A DNA stretch of 64,000 nt from Elmis aenea. Its lineage: Eukaryota > Arthropoda > Insecta > Coleoptera > Elmidae. A model generated the notes under the pieces. The model saw nothing but the letters and a program-made list of their open reading frames with translations. It had not been told where the DNA came from and did not search any database. The stretch is taken from contig OX393576.1 of NCBI GenBank assembly GCA_947652605.1, positions 61,046,966 through 61,110,965 on the forward strand, written 5' to 3'. The position numbers and the translations under genes are program-made. Positions 46,521 to 56,924 of the stretch are shown here, piece after piece; within the stretch, counting starts at the first letter, position 1, and every line of letters begins with the position of its first letter.

Positions 46521-47330
46521 GTAATATGGGGCGTTTACCATATTACGGAGCACTTTGTTTTGGAAATGGGACTAAGAATTGTCAAAAATGTGCAACCATA
46601 ACGCCAGTAACGTAGCAAAATGATTTTGATAGCATGAGGAGACGCGTAAAAACATTGTGCGTTGAACAAGGCGGAGAAAATTTTAGAAGTTACTTTATTT
46701 GGGCTTTTTTCTAATATGTTACACGTAAAATGTCCCCAAAAAAAAGTTGATTTGTAACAAAAAATAATCATAAATGTAACAAATTTATTTATAAAATGAC
46801 ACAAAAATATCTAAAATGTAACACCAAAACACTAATTGTCACACGCGCGTCAACACAAAAAATGCTGAAATTTGATATTTGTAGTGTACCAAATATGTGT
46901 GCGATGACGTTAAGGCCATTAAAAATAAATTGTAGGAGTATTTGTTAACATATTAGGTATAAGATTAAAATATGTAATTCCACCGCCAGAAGCAAAATAA
47001 ATACATCTGGGAGAAAAAAGAAAAAGGGGAAGGTCTACAAAGGCCAAAAAAGAACTTCTTATTCTATTCTATAGTATAAGACACCCTGGATGCACCACTG
47101 CTTTTGGTTTATATTTGTAAGAATCATTTTTATTTTTTAGTCAAAGATATTTTATTTCATTTTGTCGTTGTTTAACGAAACATGATTACTCTTGGTGTAT
47201 TTTGTACCTAATGATTACCTACATGAATTCATGAATGTACCATTACTTTGATCGCAGTTTATTATTAAACTTAAACTTATATAGAATTAATTTCTTAATT
47301 TGTTTATGGTACAAACTATTAAACGCGTGT

Positions 47331-47640
47331 GAACTTTATATACCTTTGGTACCTACACATAGTATTTTCATGTAACATGTTATTAATCAGTGTGTATATT
47401 TTTCTTATATTTGTTACATATTAATATATACTCGTGTAAACTTAATTTTTCCTTTGGCACATTCAGTATTTTCATGTAACAAATCATTAATTTAGTTGAA
47501 ATTTAATTGTATTTTGGTACAAACGCATGTAAAGTTAATTTTCTTTTGGCACATTTCAGTATTTTCGTGTAACAATTAGATTTTATGTGTAATACTTGCT
47601 TGTAACAAATTATTATTCGGTGGCACGTTTAAATATATTT
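47331..47640 (+). repeat. Degenerate tandem repeat, units of roughly 95-105 bp
   Basis: Three diverged units share TTTGGCACAT(T)CAGTATTTTC, GTGTAACAAAT-like and TGTAAA(C/G)TTAATTTT phrases (about 47333, 47437 and 47528). No protein is implied. Confidence 0.4.
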
Positions 47641-47745
47641 CTTGATTAATTATTGCAGATGATGTTAGTATAGGACGTAGTGATCCATTCCATGGCCACA
47701 AATATTACTTATTAAATGATTTTCTTATATTTACGTGATTTGTAG

Positions 47746-47820
47746 ACACTACCTACAAAGTAAATAAAACTGTTTCGTAAATCAAACAAGATTTAATCTG
47801 CGCTTACAATAAAATAAGTA
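47746..47820 (+). repeat. 75-bp direct repeat, right copy
   Basis: Second copy of the repeat at 45968-46042; the first 39 bases are identical. The lengths are equal. The outer flanks differ, so it is not simply a tandem duplication. Confidence 0.85.
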
Positions 47821-48879
47821 GACTTAAAGCCAACACAGAGTTTACGCCAAGTATAACGAATGTACCTAATAATATAAACATAATTTCGCATCGCTTAACA
47901 TAAACCACACAACGCATCCAATTGTGATAAACAAATACCAGACAAGCTGTTGGTATTTCAACGATTGGGTGATAAATCTGATGAAGAATTTCTGTATGTT
48001 GATATATTGTACGATATTAATGCATTGGTTTTGTTTCCGTAATCGAATTCTATGACCACGATTGCCAATATATTTGCATAAAACGTGCTAAATAAAATGA
48101 AAAGGTCAAACAATAACGGTATAGATAAGCCAATGTCGGCAACTAAGGCCTGTATCATTGTATGCTTATACGGAAAACTACTATTTACATTTTTATATTT
48201 AGCACAATAGCAAATACGGCACCTACAAGAAATCTAGCATCGTTTAAAAATCCGTTAGATCACAGCGTTTAGAGGTATTGAAAAAAACGTCCGGAACTGT
48301 ATCGATCAACTAACCAAACTGAAACATTGAATTTATTGAAAATTAAACGCGTATTGACGTAACTGTTTCTTTTAATAAAAACAGCGAAGTTTAGTTGTTT
48401 TCCGCTTCGGATAGCTTCAATTTCTTGTACGTTTCATATTCGCACTATTGCGCACTCGATCGTGCAAAAAAAGAAAAATTTTAAGAAGCGTTAACAAATG
48501 GTTTCCAACGCCTCACATAGATACTATACGTATGGGCAACAAACGCTTTGAAAATAAATCGAAAAGTTGGAAGCACTTAATGCGCAGAATATTGTTGATT
48601 TCGTACAAATGTTTGGGAAATTTCTTCTTCATTTATTGTGAACAATTCTGCCTGTTCTGTAACCACAACATAATATAGTCCCTCCACCACTTAGTTGGTC
48701 TGCTTATGCTTCTTTTTCCTGCGAGTAATTTGTCTCTTGCTATCTTCACTAATCTATTCTCGATATATCGGGTGGCCAAATAAGAACGACAAAACTTTAA
48801 ATTTAAATAATTTTTATACCAAATGTAAAATACCAGATATTTTTTTCATAAATACTATATTTAGGTTTGGCAATTATAT

Positions 48880-49735
48880 ATGAAATATAACATCTGTCAA
48901 ATGTCCCTCTCTCGCTGCATAACAAATTCTAGCTCTTTTCATCGCGTTTTCCATCACCTTTTCGCATACTTGCTGCGGTATTCCACTTACAGTATCTCGA
49001 ATATTCCGCTTTAAGTGTTCAAGATTCATCGGTCTGTTTGTATAGACACGTCCCTTTAGATAGCCCCACAGAAAAAAGTCAGGAGCTGTCAAATCCGGTG
49101 ATCTTGGGAGTCTATCAGTGTCACCGTTTCTTGAGATTAATTGACCTGGAAACATACTTCTCAATGTTTCGATTGTGTTTCGTGCCGTATGACTTGTGGC
49201 TTCGTCTTGTTGAAACCACATGTTTTCCAGGCCCAACTGATTCATTTGATGAAACAAAAAATGGTTAATCATCTCACGGTAGCGATCGCCTGTCACTGTC
49301 ACAGCACCACCTGTAGCTTCTTTAAAGAAGTAGGACCCAATTACCACTCCTGACCAGATTCCACACCAAACGAGGATGCGGTGAACGTTCGTGGATTAAC
49401 GAAGGTAGCTCCTCACCCCAATAACAAAAATTTTGTTTTTTAACAAATTCACTGAGGTCGATATGGGTTTCGTTACTCATAATGATTTTTTGATGATAAT
49501 CTGGGTCGCCTTCCAATCTATTTAGGACAAAATTACTGTAGTTGCGACAGCGTTCGTGATCCTGAAGTTCAAGTGTTTGAGTTAACTGAATCTTATAGGG
49601 GAAAAGACCCAGATCTCTCTTTAGAATATTCTGTAGAGAGGTCCTCTTAATTCCCAGTTGTTGAGAACGCCGCTTGGTAAACAAAATCGGATCTTCGGCT
49701 GCACTACAAGGAGCGTCCGGAATATTGGAAGTGAT
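48880..49735 (-). pseudogene. Mariner-type transposase, DD41D spacing, first Asp lost
   Basis: The minus strand gives an HTH-like N-terminal stretch, TKRRSQQLGIKRTSLQNILK, then KIIMSNETHIDLSEFVKKQN and, after a frameshift near 49395, GDRYREMINHFLF. WFQQDEATSHTARNTIETL and LPRSPDLTAPDFFLWGYLKG follow, to the end at 48874. The Asp of QQD and the Asp of APDFF are separated by 41 residues, the spacing of the rosa-like DD41D group. The first catalytic Asp of the family (SDE in relatives) reads Asn here (SNETH). The frameshift and this change show it is inactive. The far N-terminus is missing. Confidence 0.8.
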
Positions 49736-49975
49736 TCCGTATTTGACTGCTCCTGACTTTTTTCTGTGGGTCCATCTGAAGGGACGTGTCTATGCTAACA
49801 GAACAATGAATCTTGAAGACTTAAAGCAGAATATTCGAGACACTGCAAGTGGAATACCGCCGAAAGTATGCGAAAATGTGATGAGAAACGCGATGAAAAG
49901 AGCTTGAATTTGTTATGCAGCGAGAAGTGGACATTTAACAGATTTTATATTCCAAACATAATTGCCAAGCCTAAA
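49735..49975 (+). pseudogene. Mirror copy of the mariner transposase C-terminus
   Basis: The plus strand reads YLTAPDFFLWVHLKGRVYAN, RTMNLEDLKQNIRDTASGIP and KVCENVMRNAMKRA, a stop, then ICYAARSGHLTDFIFQT. It corresponds residue for residue to the last 80 or so residues of the minus-strand copy, with scattered differences. It has the third catalytic Asp (APDFF) but none of the protein before it. It forms the right arm of the inverted-duplicated element. Confidence 0.85.
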
Positions 49976-50609
49976 TAAAGTATTTATGGAAAAATATCTG
50001 GTATTTTACATTTGGTATAAAAATCATTTGAATTTAAAGTTGTATCGTTCTTATTTGGCCACGCGATATGTTCAATCCATTTCCTTTTTCAGTTATCAGT
50101 CCATACCACTATTGGTTCTTACTTCTTAGTTACATATTCGTCTTATTTCTGCACTTGTCACCCTGTGTCGTAATGTTTTATTTTCCTTAGCACCTTCCCT
50201 TCGTCGTTTCCATAAGTTGCCTTGTTTTTGCAGTTTCTGATCTTATTTGAGCAACTTATGTCGCAATAGGTCATTACGGATTTGTATATTCTGGCTTTTG
50301 TTTCAGTTCTGAGGTGTTTTTTGTACGATAAAAAAATCCACCGTAGCTACAAATTTGTGTTTGCAGACATTTTATGTGCATTGCCTGTTCAACATTCTTA
50401 TTATTTATTAGTAGCTTGCACTTCACAGATTCTAAATGTCACCGTTTTTTTGGTCTTTTCTGTGGAGATCTCCATATTATCTTTATATCTTTCGCAGGTG
50501 GTTTAAATTGCACTTATAGAATTTGAAGAACGTCTTCATTTTCTGCTATTATTAGTGTATCATCGGCATAATACATGATATTGACAATTGGAAGAAATTG
50601 TTTCAACAA

Positions 50610-51563
50610 TGAAATTTGATTAAATTGAATCGTTATGGTTTTAAACGTACGTCGTTGCTATGACAGCAACGTGTGTGTAAACAGAAAAACAAATTAGATT
50701 GCTACTGATGAATAAAACAAGTGTTGAAACTGGTGTAGTAAGTTTCCTTTAAAAAAAGTGCTTTTTAATTATTTTTATTTATAATACAACTAACTATTCA
50801 TTAAAACAGATTCGCTTAAATTACATTCATTTAACGGTTCATAAACACTTTCACAGCGATTCCTTTAGAGACCATTAAAATAACACTAAATTATAAATGC
50901 AAATATAAGTGCAGTCAGTGGCATTTATAAAATGTATTCACAAGTCACGCGGCATAAGAATGCTCTTGTTTTTTTATACACAATAATTATGGTACCACTG
51001 GTGACAAATATGTTCAGATATAATTTAACCTTTCTGTTAGGCATTTCACTGAAGACGTCGACAACGTATGGAATATGTAATAGTCTAAAATGTTTTGATA
51101 TTTACACATCCAAATTAAAGATTGATATAGAATTGTTTTTTAATGTCCTATTTTATAACTGTTTCGTATACCTATTAGTCGTATAATAAAGCCAAAACAA
51201 AAAGGGTTTATCAACTTACTTAATTTAAATCGATGATTAGGAACAAAATAAATGAAAATATTTAAAAAAATATTTTATTTTAATCAAAAATATTTTTTTA
51301 TTATTGCAGAACGTTGAGACAAAATTTGCTTTAAACGATGTGGCACATAATCAGTGTATTTCTTTGAAAGTATATCAACTTATTAACTATAAATACAAGC
51401 CAAAAAAGTTTTTGAAAAATGCTGGAAATCATAACTCAAAGGGATTACTTAAGTACCTGTATATTTTTTTACGTATAGTTTATCACAAACCAAAATGCTG
51501 GGTATGATAACTTTTAAGACTTGCAACTTAAAACTCTTAAAAGCAATATATTTTGCCGATAAA
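50610..51563. other. No recognised gene or element
   Basis: A+T-rich. ORFs at 50932-51186 and 51304-51507 have hydrophobic or basic stretches but no recognised domain. Confidence 0.4.
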
Positions 51564-51567
51564 TTAA

Positions 51568-52182
51568 CCCTTAACCCGAAACATGAGATTTTAACGGCAA
51601 TACGAAACATGTGGTCTATTAGACCAGGACAAATAAAAACTGAATTAGACGTAATAAAAACTTATTTTTAGCAAATAGCAACGAAATACACATACATAAG
51701 TGTTATTAAGAAATAAAAAACATAATTTATTGATTTTGAAGACAGGTAAGGCAAACTTGCCTACTTCACTAAAGACATAATTATGGCCTTTGAGCAGCGA
51801 ACACATATAATTTGTCTTCCTCATTTTTGATGACGGACAAAATGCTGCACAATTTTCTTTTAGGAAGTTTATTATCTGGTACATTTTTGCCCATATCCTC
51901 CATAGAATGAGCGAAATGTATTTCCAAAAATTATATTAATAATATTTATATCCAGTCAAACAACCTTAATTCGAAACAACTGGTCTGTTAGACCTGCACG
52001 TTTGCATAATATCTTTTACTACGAGACAAACAGAAAAATCAAAGTTATGCTGGTAGGAATATACCTATTATTGGCTATTCAGAAGGTACTTATACTGACG
52101 CATGCGTAGAGCGTACACTATTGCCGCAATCTGTAGATATTCCGCAGCTTTGGTCTGTTGGACCAATGTTTCGGGTTAAGGG
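51568..52182. mobile_element. piggyBac-type element, 615 bp, TTAA TSD
   Basis: The ends CCCTTAACCCGAAACAT are perfect 17-bp TIRs, each bounded by TTAA (51564-51567, 52183-52186), the hallmark of piggyBac insertions. The palindromic phrase GGTCTRTTRGACC occurs three times (51613-51625, 51982-51994, 52152-52164), each close to a CGAAACAW copy. The interior keeps a piece of transposase on the minus strand. It is a deletion derivative. Confidence 0.88.
51645..51884 (-). pseudogene. piggyBac transposase cysteine-rich tail fragment
   Basis: A 79-codon ORF with CAAFCPSSKMRKTNYMC at residues 12-28, then SLLKGHNYVFSEVG. C-x3-C...RKT-x2-x-C is the start of the C-terminal cysteine-rich domain of piggyBac transposases; later cysteines of that domain are not all present. 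The residues beyond about 40 are not recognisable and probably do not code. The catalytic core is deleted. Confidence 0.6.
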
Positions 52183-52186
52183 TTAA

Positions 52187-53120
52187 GCTTGAAACAAACT
52201 TTAAGAACATGTCTTAAGTCACTGTCACCTCCTAATATAAATAGCTCTTCAAATACTTGCAAAAAGCGGTTATATATTATTCTAATTTTCTAATAATTAA
52301 TATGAGCTTTGATAAGCAAAAGATAAATATTGCGGACGTAAATGGATGGATTAGGCAAAATCTTAATTCATATTCTACTTAAAGCCATATGATAATGCTT
52401 ATATAAAACTCAGCATTACATAAAGAAGATTAGACAGCGTAAAACATATTTCCTTAGCATATTTAAATTATTATAATGCTCTCCAAATGGCCATTAACAA
52501 GTACCTTTATTAATTAAATATACATAAAGACGCACGTAATTTATTTTGTAGCTTATTAATAACATCCCGGTTAACATACTTCGACAACTGCAATTGTCGT
52601 TATAATTTAATCCGATGAGTCTGTTTTTATTGCAGAATGTAAACCAGTAGAACAACTTACTTCGGAGCAGAATAGTAAAACATTCTGGTTTGTCAAGTGG
52701 GCAATTATTATTTTAACATGAACAAATTGGATCATTAGTTGAAAAATTAATTTCTCTGCATAAAATTAAAAACAATTGGCAGGCTGTCTGCGCGCCTGTT
52801 AATTCTGTCAATCCAAATTTGTCAGGATCAAACATAACATCCCATATACATTATAAGCCAAATCGGTTCACGTTAAAAAACAAAACTTATCGGAACAAGT
52901 ATACCTGTAGCTAAAGATTATTAAAAAAGATAGTAAAAGAATTGACTAAGTATCTAGTACCTATAATTACGCAACTTTGTCCCAATTTGTAGCCCTTGAG
53001 GTACAATTAACACGATGTTTTTATCTTTCATTGTACAATAGTTAAGATAAAATAAAAAACGAAAAGTTCTGTAAATATATTATACTTTGGCTGTTGTAAT
53101 ATAGAGGGCAGCAAAAATTC
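52187..53120. other. No recognised gene or element
   Basis: A+T-rich, apart from a short GC-richer patch near 52780-52815 (CAGGCTGTCTGCGCGCCTG). Nothing assigned. Confidence 0.4.
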
Positions 53121-53127
53121 TTAATTT

Positions 53128-53308
53128 CTGGATTCCAGATTTGAGCTTTCCAGCGATGAACGATTCCCGTGTCGCGTGGTTCCATCGTTGCACGATTTCT
53201 GCGTTGAGTGATTCCAGCGTTGAACGATTCAATATGTGAATGATTCTATCAGTGCATTTTCCAGATTTGAACATTCCATATTTAAATGTTCCAGATATGA
53301 ATGGCTCA
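53128..53308. repeat. Degenerate minisatellite, about 11 units of 15-16 bp
   Basis: Consecutive units begin TTCC/TTTC and resemble TTCCAGCGTTGAACGA, for example TTCCATCGTTGCACGA, TTCCAGCGTTGAACGA and TTCAATATGTGAATGA, with 15-bp variants at the right. The unit length is not a multiple of three, so the long minus-strand ORF 53080-53466 over it is fortuitous. Confidence 0.75.
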
Positions 53309-53381
53309 CCCATAGAGTCCACACACAGTAAACATATTTCTAGCAACTTAGTTAAACTCTGGTTAAAATTATGGTTTAGCG

Positions 53382-53572
53382 CAGGGCTGTCCAAATAGTG
53401 GCTCGCGGGCCACATCTGGCCCACGAAAAAGCTTTTATGGCCCCCAAACACCTCACAAAAAATCATTTAACTTAAACGTTAACACAATATATAAAATTAT
53501 ATTCAATAGTGGCCCGCTAAAACTTTGGATGGAAAAAATGGCCCGCACTCATATAGACGTTGGACAGCCCTG
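53382..53572. mobile_element. hAT MITE, 191 bp, 8-bp TSD
   Basis: The ends CAGGGCTGTCCAA and complement form perfect 13-bp TIRs; GTTTAGCG (53374-53381) and GTTTAGTG (53573-53580) agree at 7 of 8. GGCCCGC/GCGGGCC phrases near both ends are typical of hAT MITEs. No coding capacity. Confidence 0.9.
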
Positions 53573-53816
53573 GTTTAGTGGATCGCTTTATATTTAGTTT
53601 GATCTTAAGCGTGTGCTACAAATCTTTTCAAATAATTTATGAAATCTTTTTCGAAATTATCTTCTGAAATGTGTACCTAAGCTATTTATTTTTTATTGTG
53701 GAGCACTGTGTTTTGAACCTTGTGGGTTCCACAGACAGTGTGCCTCTCTGTATATTGCTATTAGTTGTGATGTTTTACCATTTGTTCATTTTACAGCCAT
53801 ATTGATTAGGTAAACA

Positions 53817-53960
53817 GGTAATAGTATACTACATACCGAGCGGGGAAGTGGATCATTACAGCCAAGTGCTAGGTTAGATGCACGAGGCGCGCAGCGCCGA
53901 GAGCAGCTATAGCACGAGGCTGCAATGTTCCTTCCCGTGAGGTATGTATACTGTTTTACT
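53817..53960. repeat. GC-rich hairpin repeat
   Basis: AGTATACTACATACC (left) pairs with GGTATGTATACT (right). The arms continue through GGGGAAG/CTTCCC and TTACAGCC/GGCTGCAA up to a GC-rich core, CGAGGCGCGCAGCGCCGAG (about 53883-53901). The pairing is imperfect but spans about 140 bp. A palindromic MITE is likely; an RNA role cannot be excluded. Confidence 0.6.
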
Positions 53961-55007
53961 CACAATCGGTTAGTAACTCTAAATAAGTGTTAAATAATAT
54001 TAATTTTTATCATAATTTGATAAATTATTTCAACAAAAAGATCTGTGAGACCGTTGCTAGAGAATAGTTACAGTTGTTACTCAAAATATGCCACGAAATA
54101 CAGTACACATTACATTATCAAGCACAAAATCCTGTGATTAATTGTATGTAGCCATTTAAATACAATGCGTGCGTATTCGTAAAATTTTTAAACTTCTTTA
54201 CAACTTCTAAACAACAGATTTATTGTTTTCAAATCAGTTAATGGGTGTGAAAAAATGCAATACAGTTTTAGTTAACCTTAAAGAACAAAACGCATATATC
54301 ACGATGACATGGCTGATAAATGTGGGACTTAAAAATTAAATAAAACGTGTAATTGTTTATTGTTCAGCTATAAACAGCAGTTTAAGCTTATAATTTATTC
54401 AACACGCAAGTAAAAACGAACAATTACAATTACGCACTATACGCTCTCAGTACAACACACAACGTTAACTTCCGTTTGAGATAAAGACAAAAATATACGA
54501 TAAATAATTTTATAACTGAATATGTTAAATAAAGAATGAAACGGTATTAAAAGAAAAACATCTTACTTACCTGTGGTACAGCGTACAGTAAAATGTTTTA
54601 CAGTAATATACAAAATACAAACTAGCAACTTAATATCTTTGAAGGAACTAGATGAAAATTAAGCGTTTGAGGATAATTTATAAGTAATTAATTGTTTGTA
54701 CAAAAAAATCCCAACAAGGAAATCAACCACACAACGAGTATAGCATGTCATCAATTAGTTCCTGTTATCTTTCTTTGATAAAATATTAGATTAATAATAC
54801 CAATTTAAAATTAAAGTAAGCTCCAATTTTTTACATAAAGACTGTGTATCTATACATTAAACAATTTTAATTTTTAACACAGCCTTGCTTCTTGCATATT
54901 TCAAAACTGAAAATGCTTGTCGCGGCTTAGTGAAGTCTCAAAAATCTTTTAAAAAAGTATAAACTTGGCGTTTTGTGTTCTCTTTTTAAAACAATTTATT
55001 TAAATTA
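53961..55007. other. No recognised gene or element
   Basis: A+T-rich non-coding sequence upstream of the ORF at 55008. Confidence 0.45.
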
Positions 55008-55337
55008 TTGTGTTACACAATGGATTGGTATAACTCAAAACATCTATGTTTTGCTTTGGTAATACTTGTTATTATCTACAGTTACGTTTACTATAAACCA
55101 AACATTCCTTGGTCCGTGGAAAATATTGTTTTTGTGTACAAATTCGTTTTAAATATGAATCAATTATTACGGTTCAATGACAATTCCCACAACATTGTAA
55201 CGTACAAATATGCACAGGCGGATTCCTACTCGTACCATCATTTTGGGCTTCGAACAACAACTTCTGCAGTCAAGCTTAAAACGGTTGGTAAGAATGATAA
55301 TATTTATTATGTGGAAACATTTAGCGAGTATTCTTGA
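55008..55337 (+). CDS. Unassigned ORF with N-terminal membrane segment, possible exon
   Basis: A 109-codon ORF; two starts are possible, the first ATG-like (about 55008) and an ATG at 55020 (MDWYNSKHL). Residues about 8-27 of the latter (CFALVILVIIYSYVYY) form one strong hydrophobic segment that could be a signal anchor. It is followed by a polar domain with no known motif. A G/GTAAGA donor-like site lies at about 55287, so the frame may be an exon ending there. No homologous repeat was seen in the window and no family was recognised. It is the best non-TE ORF here but may still be chance. Confidence 0.25.
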   Translation: MCYTMDWYNSKHLCFALVILVIIYSYVYYKPNIPWSVENIVFVYKFVLNMNQLLRFNDNSHNIVTYKYAQADSYSYHHFGLRTTTSAVKLKTVGKNDNIYYVETFSEYS

Positions 55338-55877
55338 AACTATTAGCTTGGTGTCGATCAAATGTTCCAAAAATATCCGATGGATCACCGCGAAAAAAAA
55401 ATTCTTTATGAAAATGTTGCTATCCGGAATGTTTTAAAAGTCTGTACGACACGGTAATTAAAATTCTACTTATTTCAGTACTGAATTCAATGCTGAGAAA
55501 TTAATGACCGCTGTATTTGTGTGTCCATCAAAGTATGCATAAACACGTTAACATTTGAATGTGGTAAGGAACAATATGATTGAATTTACTCTGAAAAACA
55601 CTTTTAATCCTTATTCCATTGATTTTATACCTGGAAAACCTGTAAGTGTTTCCTGTTTATCTGGCGAATTCTATAATCTAGATTAAATATATTTTCGAAA
55701 AATTGAATTAGGTTGTATCCGTATAATCCAGGCTGAAGGATTAACTAAAGCATAGTCATCACCGCTGATAATAATGTTTAACAATTTTTGCTGTTCATGT
55801 GCATCGATTTTGCGGGTCTAAACTTGGTACGTTAGTTAGTTGTGTTATTTTTTTGTACATGCAATAATTAAAAAAAA

Positions 55878-56918
55878 ACCATAGTCCAAAACTCGATGGT
55901 TATAGATTTATAGACCTTTAAAGTTTGGAAAAAAAAGGTCAATTTTAACATAAGAGTATGAAATACTAAATATTAATTTAACAACAAAATGTTTTTCATA
56001 AAAGATGCATCGCTATCTCTTTTGCGCTTTATGGTATATTCGATTTTGTTTTGTTTTTACGGTTTATTTGCTATAGCAACCAACCTAGTTATTTTAAATA
56101 GAACACCACTGTATGTTATTATATTTTTGGATTCCTCTTTAAATGTACTTTATAAAATGTGAAAGGTCAAATAGGCCTAAAATTAGCCGTTTTCGTGTAA
56201 TTAACTTTTTTCTCGAAAATTTTGAGCCATGTAGCACTTTTAAAAAAGATCAAGTATTTAAGAAAGTGGTGACAACCAAAATTCATTTGGAAGTTATACT
56301 TCTGATAACTTTATAGCTACAAGATTTGTATAATTTAAAACGCTGAAATTCTTTACAAAACGTTTGTAAATAATACAGATCGTGTACAAAGTTATTGGAA
56401 GCATAACTTTCAAACGAATTTCGGTTGTCATCACACATTTATTAAATATTGAAAATTTTTGAAAGTGCGACACCGCTCAGAATTTTTGAAAACAAGTGAA
56501 TTACTCAAAAAAAGTTAATTTTAGGCCTATATGACCTTTCACATTTAATAAAGTACATTTAAAGAGGAATCTTAAAATGTAATAATATACAGGGTGTTCT
56601 ATTTAAAATAACTAGGTTGGTTGCCATAGCAAATAAACCGTAAAAAACAAAACAAAATCGAGTATACCATTAAGCGCAAAAGAGATAGCGATGCATCTTT
56701 TATGAAAAACATTTTGTTGTTAAATCATATTTTAGGAGATAAAAGCGGTATTTTATACTTTTTTTATGTTAAAATTGACTTTTACATTAATAAACTTTAA
56801 AGGTCTATAACTCGATAACCATCGAGTTTTGGACTATGGTTTATACAAAATGTTTTGCTTAAATTGACTCAAGGAACATGCTCCTTAAGTGTGGCCGTTT
56901 GGTTATGCAACACCCTGT
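55878..56918. mobile_element. ACAGGGTG-family palindrome, about 1 kb, left end eroded
   Basis: ACCATAGTCCAAAACTCGAT at 55878 is mirrored by ATCGAGTTTTGGACTATGGT ending at 56840, with the axis near 56359 and good pairing along the arms. This includes GCATCGCTATCTCTTTTGCG (about 56006) and its complement (about 56680). The right end continues to CACCCTGT at 56918; the corresponding left terminus is missing. Internal end motifs occur at about 56101 (ACACCACTGTATG) and 56590 (ACAGGGTGTTC). Confidence 0.82.
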
Positions 56919-56924
56919 ATAAAT

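Larger units (their letters stand above)
48768..50067. mobile_element. Inverted-duplicated mariner-type element, 1300 bp, TA TSD
   Basis: The ends TCGGGTGGCCAAATAAGAAC and the complement TCGCGTGGCCAAATAAGAAC are flanked by TA (48766-48767, 50068-50069). The two arms are homologous for about 330 bp. Both the TIR and the C-terminal transposase coding region are present twice, facing each other (minus on the left, plus on the right). This is a foldback derivative of a mariner element. Confidence 0.85.
48615..50600 (-). pseudogene. RTE-like reverse transcriptase relic split by a mariner insertion
   Basis: The minus strand gives MYYADDTLIIAENEDVLQIL (YADD at 50559-50570), then broken thumb and connection regions, and KRKWIEHI up to 50068. 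Beyond the mariner element it continues NRLVKIARDKLLAGKRSISR and PTKWWRDY (about 48765-48680). Together they make the catalytic palm box and the basic C-terminal tail of an RTE-like protein in the correct order. The insertion point is a TA dinucleotide. Upstream blocks are missing, so the copy is 5'-truncated. Stops and frameshifts are frequent. Confidence 0.7.

Noticed and set aside
45968..47820. LTR retrotransposon bounded by the 75-bp repeats
   Set aside because: The repeats are far too short for typical LTRs, do not start TG or end CA, and no gag/pol, primer-binding site or polypurine tract was seen.
53080..53466. 128-residue minus-strand ORF
   Set aside because: It runs through a minisatellite whose unit is not a multiple of three and into a hAT MITE; fortuitous.
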